Positions 54,791 through 64,000 of a DNA stretch of 64,000 nucleotides are shown here, piece after piece (the first letter of the stretch is position 1; every line of letters begins with the position of its first letter). The notes beneath the pieces were generated by a model. It had not been told where the DNA came from and ran no database searches. It worked only from the letters and a program-made list of their open reading frames with translations. Position numbers and translations under genes: made by a program. Source of the stretch: Congeria kusceri (lineage: Eukaryota > Mollusca > Bivalvia > Myida > Dreissenidae); NCBI GenBank assembly GCA_027627225.1, contig CM051024.1, positions 39,123,725-39,187,724 of the forward strand, written 5' to 3'.

Positions 54791-57700
54791 GTAGGTACCG
54801 GAAATGTACTCAAGGTGTCCGCCTTGCGATCGGGAGTTCATGTGTGCAATCCATACTATGGGACCGGTCCAATTATCATTCTCAAAAGTAACCTGGGCCC
54901 GTATTCACCAAACTATTCTTAGACTTAAGATTAAAAATTAAGCATAGTTTTAAAACTGTTCTACTACAAGAGCGCTGTAAATTTGAGTATTACTTGGTAT
55001 CCACCAACTCTAATTACACCATTCTTTATATAGAACGATTTGTTAATGACATACGCATTAAGCAACATTGGTACCCATCATATTTTGCGAACGCAGAAGT
55101 ATTTTTCTTGAGACTAAGTCTGTTCTTTATTCTTAAATCTAAGAATGGGTTGGTCAATACGGTCTCACTTTATACACAAGAAACGGACTCCATATGTCTA
55201 AATAAGACTGTGGCTTTCGACAGATCGTGTTACAAATAAATAGGTTTAAATTAAATGGGCTCGAAGTCTTCATAGTTAAAAATCGGAAGTGGTACTTAAG
55301 TGCTGAAATTGATGTGCACAAGAAACATTCAATTTTCCAATTTTATACAATATTATAAAAAATGACTATTTTGGATTCGCGTATGTACATATGTAATGCG
55401 TATAGTCCCCGTCAGGGGCGGGACAGGATTTCGGGTAAGGGGACGGGGGCGTAAACTTTTGATCGCGAAGTTATAACACCTTTTGGTTGTCTTTGAGTCT
55501 GCAGTGATCAGCTACACATCCGTATCAAAGATATATAATAAATCTTTGCACATCATCATCATCATCGTCATCATCATCGTCATCATCATCATCATCATAA
55601 TCATCATCATCATCATCTTCATCTTCATCTTCATCTTCATCTTCATGCACTTAGTTTCACTGAATGAATTAATACATCACCATATTATGTTGGAAAGTCA
55701 TGATGGTTCACCTGTTGTATTGCATCTGAAATCTTTATATAATATATCAATTTAAAAAACAAAACAATATCATAAACAAATAAAGGTATGTACCCATCGT
55801 CTATAGTTTATCGTTTTCGGTGAACTTTGGCGCCGGTACTACGGTGTAAGTAAGAAATCGCAAAGGGCGGGCTAGGTCGGGTATGTTTTACTGAAGTGTA
55901 TGTGTATTTTGTACCAAATTGAGCGAGCGAAGCGAGCGAAAAAAAAAAGGCATATCTATCCAGTTTTGACCGTTTTATATATGCCCATATATGTATGGTC
56001 CGGGAGTTTTAGGTTTTAGGGGGGTGCGCCCCCCCCCCCGATCCGCTAGTGATGCATTCATGTTAATCTGTTAAAAGAAACTAGTAACTTGTTAATTTCG
56101 AAACATAGTAAGCTCAAGTAATACATGTGGCACAATAACAGTTACATACATAACGTCCAGATAGGTACATTGTTTGTAAATCGCTTTTGTCATGATGCTC
56201 CTTTTAAACATCCTTTTGTTTCTCATGATTAGAATTACTGTAACAGTAACACTAAAACATATATGTAGTTACAACTAAACCTGTGGTGGTGGTGCAGTGA
56301 TACACGCAAATCAATGGTGATCACTATAATTACTAGTTTAACATAGATGCAATGATAATGTATGGCGTTATCGATCGAACCCATTTTGGTAATGAATTTT
56401 TCTTTATAAATATACGTTGAAACTGTGTTTTTTGGGCTGCCTTACTTACTAACAAACGTATTGTATTATACTGTGTTTTGTTGTTGTCGATCTTGATAAT
56501 GTAGCAACAAGCCTGATAATTTATATACTTACACAGAAAAGCTAAGAACTGTTAATGAAGAAATCGTATCAGTTGAAGCCATTATGATGATGACTTCTAC
56601 GTTGATCTCGCTCACCGGATAATTATTGTTCTTACATAGAAAATAGCAATGCACCTAATAAATTAATCGACTTAGAAAGGCTCTGATGTGGAGCATAAGA
56701 CGTAATGGAAGGCGTAGGAACATAGAATGGCAACAACTTGAACACATCCGCATTATTCTTTCTGGTTGAGGGGACACTGCAACATGTGACGAAATGCTTC
56801 AAATTACTGAGCGATAGGCTATTTGTTCTATTCTGTTGTTCTTTTTCCTAAATGTCTTTTCAGACACATATGATGCATGTCGGTGTACATACATGTTATA
56901 CTAGTACGTGTATTTCGGAGAACATGAATTAAAGCTCTCCACCAATTAAACCATCTGTCTTAGAACTCCATACGTATTCTTCTATTTTGTATTTTATAAA
57001 ATAAACCTAAACTTCCGTTTTGCTGAATGTGTTTTCTTGAAATGTATATACGAAATATTGTTTGTGTTTATTGTTATAATAATTTTGTGCACGTACTGGT
57101 ACCTGTGATATGGAATGCGTGTGCACGTGTGTGTATTTATTACTATTAAATGTAGTTCTTTTAATAACAATTTAAACACGATGTTGGCGTGCATTAAATC
57201 AATTTGCAAAAATTTGATAAATTATCAACATTTTACATACAAGCAACTATGCAGCGCGATTAGTTTGGAAAACCGGTTTATGAAATTCTGAAAGGACACT
57301 CACGACAATTAAGTAGGTTTCTAAACTGTATAAAACGTGTACACATAGCACACTACATTTTGTACTTATTTCAAAGTGTATTGCCCTATGTCGTCTCCAA
57401 ATGTGACCGAAACTGCGGTATCTGAGTTAAACTCAGTAACCAAATGTAAAACATTCTGCATCATAAGGATAAATGATAAACTAAATAAAAGATACCAATA
57501 AATGTCGGCGGGTGCGCCCCCCCCCCCCCCCCGTCCAACTGGAGCCGCTAGTGCCCGTATATATAATGAATATGTGCATTAAAATCACGCTTTAAAACAT
57601 GACTATTGTTTTTAATAAACAGTAATTTGAATAAAAATATACATAAATGTTATTTAATAAAATTTTATTGTTATGTACATCAATATATAATGTTAACTCT

Positions 57701-60700
57701 AAAATTGTTTCTGTGAAAATGGCTATACTCACAGATTGGCAAATTGACAATATCCAAATAAGTTGATAACATATCACAGATTTCAGAAAGAAAAGCACAC
57801 ACAATAACACACTTGAACCAGAAATATACAGTTCATCATTTTGTTTCAGTGGATATATATTGTTATGTGTTTGTAATTCACCTTTCGTCCATTTTTTGTA
57901 TGCGTATATCACTTAAATGGCGTTAAAATACGGTACATGCTAATTGCTATCAGCCCGTTTGGTCTAGTGATCAGCGTGACGGTCATTTACTGCGGAGTTC
58001 GTGGGTTTGAGTCTCGGCTGACCTATGTCTTTACGTTTCCTTATAATTAATTTCGTGGTAGAATATATTTAGCTTCATTAGTCCGGTCTTTAGTTTTTTT
58101 TGTAGATAAGACATTTCATAACATTAAACAGTACGAAAATCTGTGTTTAAATGTCCCTTAAAAATGGTGGTAGGTGTGGTATTTTTTAAATAAGCAGATA
58201 AAAGGCACAGTATATCTTGAAAGCACACAGATAAACATAAACATGTCGAAGGAAACAATAAAATATCGAATAAATCAACAAATACGACAGCCGACGTTTG
58301 CATCGTTTATTAGTGTTGTGTAACCCAAAACAACTGTCCAATCAATGTATATACTTGTATTGGAGTTTCCGTTTGTACAGTCGAAAACTAGTTTTTGATA
58401 CTTAAAGTAGAAAATTATGCGTTTTACAGAAATGTTTCTTATTAACTTTTCTTCCAATTTTAATCAAAGAATATGGTAATTAAATTTATCAGGTTGTTTA
58501 AAGTTATGTCACTATTGTGCTGTAAAATCGTACATACCCTCTTTTTTAGTCAACGAATAATCAAATAATCGATTATTCCAGTACTTGACCATATATTCGA
58601 ATATTTATCTATTCGAAGAATAAAAATCGTCTTAAAATATTAACAGTTTGAGACAATCTGATTAAATCTGATTAACCTGCATAAAGATGATCGTTTTGCT
58701 TCTGTCTTTTTAACGTGTATATTGTTAATTAACCCGTTTTAATTGCTATGACCTCTCCGATGTATCAAATGACACTTGCTCGTTGTTTTGAATTCGTGTT
58801 TGATGATGTACTTTGTACTTGTAAGTCGATAATAACTTTTCTGTTCTGTTCAAGAAGATCTTGTACTTTAGTCAGATTGATTAAGATAGAGCCTTATCTG
58901 TTATTTTGGCAGTTTTTTGACAAACCATTTAAAAACACCTTTCGTGCGTGAATGCGCAACTTACGATCTAAAAGGCGTAAAAATTATGTTTGTTTCAGGT
59001 TACATGCCCCCCAAAATAGGTAGGTAGGGATTTTTTTAATTTGGTAAATGGTTAACTTAAATTTTCTAAAACTACATATAAATTAATATTCAAAGCATAT
59101 CGGTAATATCCTTAAACATTGTTCTGAAGTGGAAAAAACTCTTATTTATCCAAAAAATATTTAATTATTGAAAAATAGGTTAATAAAACAAAAACAATAT
59201 CTGGCAAACTCAATAAAATGTTCTAGGGTCGGGGCATTTTTTAGGGAAGATCGGGTAACCTGAAACAAACATATTTTTTACGCCTAACCATAATAATTTG
59301 ATGCTGTTTTACAATGGCTCGTAGACTGACTCCTTTGATATTGGCTGATCTGCAGGCCAAATTACGTTTTTAATCTCACAATGAAAAGAATTAAGTAACC
59401 ACACGACAGACAACATATTACGTGTGTACTATTATTGTATTAAACACTTAGTTGAACTAGTGTAGCTCTACATACCTCTATCGTTTCAATGTTTACTATA
59501 CATGTTACATAATATTGTACCTTTTTTTTATTAAAATGTATTAAGGTTATTTTGCTGACACCTCTACATAAAGTAAGTATCTTTTAAGGGTATGTGTATA
59601 ATTATTAATTAAGTCAGTAATTCTTAAAAATGTGCATGCTCGTATGTGTATTATCAATATTCATTATGTTTGTACCAAATAAGATATGAATGAGTATGCT
59701 GATTATTGCCATGAAAATGTCATTCAGAAAATGACCTCGTAATATTCGAATAGCGTTTTAGTATTCGTTGCCATTCCTAATGTTAATACATAGCTTGCAC
59801 GTTTAAAAAGTCTACAGTTTTTGTTATTATTTTCAGGTGTCTGCAATGATTTGCTTATTTCCTTACAGTACAGGCCGTCTGCAGATTGGTTCCCAACGCA
59901 AACAACCCAGTGTCTAACATACAGGGATTGGTTGTCTTTACTCAAAGAATTGTAAGTGCTTTACGCGCTCTTCTATTTTAAAGTATAATTAGCCCTCCCC
60001 CCCCCCCCACCCACCCACCCCCAAAAAAATATAATAATTGTTGGTTTCCGCTTACGTCTCAAAAAAATCGGGGAGGGGGGGGGATAACTTTTTTCTTCGC
60101 GGCATATTCACCACACAGTTTAGATATATTGGACTGTATGTAAAATGTTTAAACGCCTCCAATCAAAGAAACTGTACCTTACGGTATGTCATTACCAAGA
60201 GAGCATGTCTGACACAGACTAATTCGAAATGTTTGCTAATTACCGAAAGAGTCATATTAGCAAAAATGTCTATGCTATATTTACCGAAATTCAAACAAAG
60301 TTAATGATCGATAGACAAAAAATACCTTAAGGGTCAGAGGAAAAAATGGGGGGGGGGGGGGTGTCGGGTAAGCGAAACGTACAACTTTTTAACGCCTTAG
60401 TATACGTTATTTAAACACAAATTTAAAGTGTTTTCTCAAAAGGTATTGTTGAAGTACATAGGTCTAGTGTCAGAACTTCGAAATGTGTCACGTTTTTAGA
60501 AATAACAGGTGCTCCAGCGACCGCTTAGCCCATATTCACAAAGGTCCTTATGGAACACCTTAGAATCAAACAATTCCTTAAGTACGAGTATGTGACTGGT
60601 TTATTTATTTAACGTTTATTTTGTAACGGACAGTTTAATTCCGAATCAACAGTTGCCTCGTATTTTAACTTATTTAAAATAGAAAATATCATTCTCGCAT

Positions 60701-63688
60701 CAAACATTTTATTTGGAATTGACTGGTTTTAATACGTATACAACTAATACAAAAGTTACAAAATCACACCATAATGCACGAAGTGATTTCGGACGAAAGT
60801 AAATATTTAAGTAACGGGTTTTACTCATTGTATTTACAGCATTTTTATCATATTGCTTTCGTGCACTGTGACGTGTCTGTTGTATATATTAATATATAAT
60901 ATTAATATATTAAATTGGCTTGGTGACGTGTCTGTTGTTTATTATGATTAGATGCTGCTGTTTATTGGCTTATATGTTTTCGTATGCATGGTTTAGCTTG
61001 AGCATGTTTACTGAAGACCACATTGTAATACAAGTTAATATTTATAACTTCAAAGGTAAGCACAGACGGAAATTAATTCCCATATAGTCGGTAATCCGGA
61101 TAAAGATATTATTTATTACTTAAAAGGTAAACACAGATGGAAATTAATACCTATTTAGTCGGTAATCCAGTAATTCGAGAAAATAAAGTTTAGATGTATA
61201 TGCATTATGTTTTAATTTATAAAAGTAATGAAAGGTGATTGAACTAATTTTCTATATAAATTTGATTGAAAGACCTCACATGTGAATATGAGTCTTTATG
61301 TCTAAAACTACCAAGCATGTATATGTGTCCGATATGTTATGTTTCACATTTTGAAAGGTAATTGATACTAATATTCATAAAACATTTAACCCGTTTTTAA
61401 AATTGATACCGATTCATTATTGTACTTTTCTGTTTGGCATGGAAGTTATTAAACATAAATTCTCATTAATTATTGTACAGCAATTAATCATGTAAATACG
61501 TTTTATGTTTATTTATCATCTGAAACTTTGACGTTCAGATATTGCCTGGCACGGAATGTTATATTCATCATTGAAACATGATCTGCCATAATAGCATAAA
61601 TTAACTTTTAATTAATTATAAATTACGACTCTAGTTGTCTATAAATTAAATATTAACTTTTCTGATTTATTGCCGTTTATTTTTTCGAAGATATATAAAT
61701 GTACATGTGTAATTGTATATATGTTAAATAAATGAAATCATTTGCACGCATATGTTCGTATGAAATAACGTACAGATACGTGAGGCTAAATTTTCGAGAA
61801 ATGAATACAATAACGAATCTGAAAAAAAATTCCCAACATTTTCTTTCAATGTATTACATGACTTTGTTAGCATATGAGACCATTTTCACGTACTTTCAGT
61901 AGCTTTCCATGTTTTTAGAATAAGTTTCACTTTGGATGGTAAATGAACAAACATATGATTCCGGAACCATTGTATTGGATTTAATAAAGGATGGCATTCA
62001 ATACCAAATTCGGTATTCGAATATTCATTTCTTCATTCAATCGAATATTCGAATATTCGCATATTTTTATATAAACTATTGTGAACTTTGTGGTCTACAT
62101 GACAACCTTTTTTTAATGACATTTTTGTACCAAATAGCCAGTACCGTCGTATCTTCGTTAACAAATTGCGCTTTCTAATTAATGCATAAATTGCACAGTA
62201 CAAAAGCAAAACAAGCTGCAGGACTCAATTAAATTGTTCTTTTAAACAACAACAACAAAACAGTTGTCAAAACATCACACATTTTTATCAGTTTGGAAAC
62301 GCTCCGATACGCATTAGTTTATAGGCAAATTTGAGCAACGTTTCTCAATTATAATGACTGCTAAATGTGTGATCGCAGTTATTTAATTTATTATTAGTTA
62401 CTCTTTTCAGAAGTCTAAATGTTAGTTGTAATAAACATTTAACAGCTATGGTTTCCTACTGACGGGCGTAATAGTGTATTACTGGCGGCTAGACGCGTGG
62501 AGACTGACACCGACCCGTATATTCAATATCTTTCTGTCTGACACGTAACACGGGGCCATTCTGGTGAAAACGTGGTATTAGGTATCTTTTGGAGAAATCC
62601 TGCCTTTATTTGGACGGAAAAATCCTTTCGACGATCAGAAAAGTGTTGGATTTTAAACAGTAATCAAACTATTAACTATTCGAATGGCGACCATTCAATC
62701 GAATATTTGAATAGTATTGAAAACTCTAGATTTATTATTGTAACTTAATGAGAGAAACTTCGCCAATAATAGACCCTTACCGGAGGATTATTATTTCATT
62801 CCAAGATACTCTGTCAGACTTGCTTCGGCCATGCGCTGGTCGCTGTTAGTGGAGATATTTTAATTTCGTGGGTGTAATTATTTCAAGTAATGTGGCGATA
62901 TGTATCATCCCGAATATTTAAGACCTTCCTTAACAGTTATAACGAATGACTGCCAGTTGAATGCCGCGCATAGCATTGTAACTGGCTGGGTAATATCCAC
63001 AAAACACTGTAACTGGCTGGGTAATATCCACAAAACACCGTAACTGGCTGGGTAATATCCACAAAACACTGTAACTGGCTGGGTAATATCCACAAAACAC
63101 CGTAACTGGCTGGGTAATATCCACAAAACACTATAACTGGCTGGGTAATATTCACAAAACACTGTAACTGGCTGGGTAATATCCACAAAACACTGTAACT
63201 GGATGGGTAATATCCACAAAACACTGTAACTGGCTGGGTAATATCCACAAGGCTCCTAAGGACACTCTTAATTTAGGTCATATTTAAGTGAACAGTTATT
63301 TTCCTTGTGAAAATTAATATTTTGGTAAAATAAGAAGCATCTGCCTATTCGTTACCAAATCAAAGCCATTACAGACAAATTGAATTTTAAATGAACCAGC
63401 CCCAGACTTACGGACTTTGTTGTCTACAGACATTTACTTAAGTTTTCACTAAGGAGCTTTGTGGATATGGGCTCTAAAAAAGAGGTGTGTTCAATCCTTT
63501 CAGACTTGCTTCGGCCACTACGCGCTCCAAGTGAAGGTTAGTATATCCGGGCTCCCTGCGAACGGCAATTGGACCTACCACGGGCTCCACGTTCACGAGT
63601 CCGGGGACATGTCCCGGGGCTGCGAGTCCATGGGCCCGCATTTCAACCCTTACCGGACCCCGCACGGTTCACAGACAGATCCCCCAAA
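54676..63688 (+). CDS. Secreted Cu/Zn superoxide dismutase, 5' part
   Basis: Dismutes superoxide to oxygen and hydrogen peroxide; the leader sends it outside the cell. Exons 54676-54790, 59869-59951 and 63504-63688 join in frame (126 codons so far) and the gene continues past the window. Residues 1-22 are a signal peptide with core [16 protein letters not shown]. Strand beta-1/2 reads AVCRLVPN and [10 protein letters not shown]. The copper ligand pair is in GLHVHESGD, the shared His in GPHFNP and a zinc His in TPHG; the Cys of the intrasubunit disulfide is in SRGCES. The remaining ligand His/Asp, the active-site Arg and second disulfide Cys must lie in later exons. Introns of 5.1 and 3.6 kb carry hAT and minisatellite repeats. 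Family is certain; orthology to vertebrate SOD3 is not. Confidence 0.9.
55553..55646 (+). repeat. ATC/CTT trinucleotide microsatellite
   Basis: CATCATCATCATCGTCATCA-type repeats change to (CATCTT)n. The open frame over it, rich in I and F, is an artefact. Confidence 0.9.
56015..56055. repeat. GGGGTGCGCCCC-C-tract element end, copy 1
   Basis: GGGGTGCGCCCCCCCCCC then GATCCGCTAGTG. A second copy at 57508-57555 reads GGGTGCGCCC with a longer C tract, then GAGCCGCTAGTG. Likely the end of one dispersed element family. Confidence 0.5.
57950..58022 (+). repeat. tRNA-like sequence
   Basis: TTTGGTCTAGTGATCAGCG resembles a D arm and A box, and GTGGGTTTGAGTCTCGGCTG a T arm and B box. Outer bases TCAGCC and GGCTGA can pair. 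The anticodon arm does not fold cleanly, so a SINE head or tRNA relic is preferred over a gene. Confidence 0.45.
58546..59780. mobile_element. hAT MITE relative in SOD intron 1
   Basis: Left end TTTAGTCAACGAATAATC has lost the outer bases of the TIR; right end TATTCGTTGCCATTCCTA matches the hAT MITE at 14301-15711. ATTCGAATA words lie inside both ends. It carries the MITE 58974-59284. Confidence 0.7.
58974..59284. mobile_element. MITE with 30-bp TIRs, nested in the hAT copy
   Basis: GGCGTAAAAATTATGTTTGT at the left and ACAAACATATTTTTTACGCC at the right form inverted repeats of about 30 bases with two differences; the inner part TTTCAGGTTAC/GTAACCTGAAA is exact. 311 bases, non-coding. Confidence 0.82.
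59869..59951 (+). CDS. SOD exon 2 (first beta strands)
   Basis: Encodes [20 protein letters not shown] and VVFTQRI after two bases of a split Val. Acceptor CCTTACAG, donor ATT/GTAAGT. The pattern AVxxLxxN...V.G.V.F.Q fits the start of the Cu/Zn SOD barrel. Confidence 0.88.
59990..60390. repeat. C-tract/G-tract element
   Basis: A C12 plus CCCACCCACC tract at 59994-60022 and G tracts at 60070-60083 and 60350-60361, with GTTTCCGCTTACG near 60045 and GGTAAGCGAAACGTAC near 60367 as an imperfect inverted pair. Probably a degraded MITE. Confidence 0.4.
60391..62810. other. SOD intron 2, main part
   Basis: AT-rich. Between about 62005 and 62723 lie several ATTCGAATATTCG words (TCGAATATTCGAATATTCG near 62041 and AATCGAATATTTGAATAG near 62697), perhaps a third, badly decayed hAT MITE. 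No coding segment. Confidence 0.4.
62814..62831 (+). pseudogene. Duplicate of the start of SOD exon 3
   Basis: TCAGACTTGCTTCGGCCA is identical to the acceptor and first 14 bases of SOD exon 3 at 63500-63517, followed in both by a GCGCT word. The downstream coding sequence is not kept. It may be an exon-duplication scar or a decoy acceptor. Confidence 0.5.
62978..63250 (+). repeat. 31-bp minisatellite, about nine copies
   Basis: Unit GTAACTGGCTGGGTAATATC then CACAAAACACC. Copies are almost identical. Antisense open frames with [11 protein letters not shown] repeats are artefacts of the array. It lies 250 bases before SOD exon 3. Confidence 0.95.
63504..63688 (+). CDS. SOD exon 3 (copper-site exon)
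   Basis: Encodes [18 protein letters not shown], then [20 protein letters not shown] and [15 protein letters not shown] plus two bases. Acceptor CTTTCAG, donor AA/GTAAGT. Contains three copper-site and two zinc-site histidine positions of the family. Confidence 0.95.
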
Positions 63689-63854
63689 GTAAGTTTTTGT
63701 GCTGAGAGTGAATTCATGTGTCAGCCTTAATTTGACTAAAATTTAGATTTTTAAGTACGCCATTTAATGTCTTAACTTGACAGATTAAAGCATCGGAACT
63801 AACGATCTCAAGTATAATAACAAGTAAAGGATTTAAACAAAAGAAAAGAAAAAA

Positions 63855-63928
63855 GTTGCCCCCACCGAGGTTCGAACCGGGTTACTCTGAATTAAAAAGC
63901 TATCGCCTTGACCACGCTGCCATCCTGA
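63855..63928 (-). repeat. tRNA-like sequence at window end
   Basis: On the minus strand: GGCAGCGTGGTCAAGGCG resembles a D arm and CCCGGTTCGAACCTCGG a T arm with B box. The acceptor strands (about CAGGATG and GGGGGCA) do not pair, so this is a relic or SINE head rather than a tRNA gene. Confidence 0.4.
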
Positions 63929-64000
63929 TTTCTGCTTTCAGCAGCGCATTTTTTACGTACTGTAAGTGTTCCACGTGTTGTCATACAATTTTAACGAAAA

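Noticed and set aside
55483..55755. Open frame with long isoleucine and phenylalanine runs
   Set aside because: Translation of an ATC/CTT microsatellite.
62005..62723. Third hAT MITE
   Set aside because: ATTCGAATA words are present, but neither TIR nor target duplication could be found, so it is only mentioned in the intron note.
62905..63248. Three overlapping minus-strand frames with [11 protein letters not shown] repeats
   Set aside because: Product of the 31-bp minisatellite being one base over a multiple of three, which cycles all frames.

Overview
This is a eukaryotic, AT-rich, intron-rich window with short exons and a heavy load of small DNA transposons and tandem repeats. The protein matches are animal. 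The repeat style (elements opening with AACAAGAGGGCC, elements with inverted ends around tandem units of about 140-165 bp, palindromic MITEs) points to a bivalve mollusc; that placement is inference. Nearly all short open frames in the window are noise. The genes were found by reading conserved protein fragments between splice sites.

Layout. 1-6.8 kb: no gene; nested DNA transposons and a CpG-dense block. 6.9-18.6 kb (+): ISCU, five exons, 152 aa, with a decayed hAT-like transposase in intron 1 and a hAT MITE with intact 8-bp target duplication in intron 2. 20.1-24.8 kb (-): TOLLIP, seven exons, 272 aa, convergent with ISCU. 28.0-32.4 kb (+): a BTB-BACK protein of BTBD17 type, three exons, with a 47-bp minisatellite of about 29 copies in its first intron. 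33.3-35.5 kb: a 55/57-bp satellite of about 38 copies whose last monomer is inverted. 36.5-48.4 kb (-): RPL13A, six of its exons found (first exon missing), whose last intron carries four copies of a C/D-box snoRNA matching U33 (SNORD33). 54.7-63.7 kb (+): first three exons of a secreted Cu/Zn superoxide dismutase that runs off the window.

The genes are unrelated in function: mitochondrial Fe-S scaffold, endosomal/Toll adaptor, BTB adaptor, ribosomal protein with snoRNA host role, extracellular antioxidant enzyme. The strongest points for a second look are the four-fold U33 snoRNA in one RPL13A intron, two GC-AG introns (ISCU intron 2 and one in RPL13A), a 48-bp duplication of the ISCU leader that duplicates the start codon, a MULE-like 440-bp MITE in two full copies with 9-10 bp target duplications, and the satellite bounded by inverted monomers.
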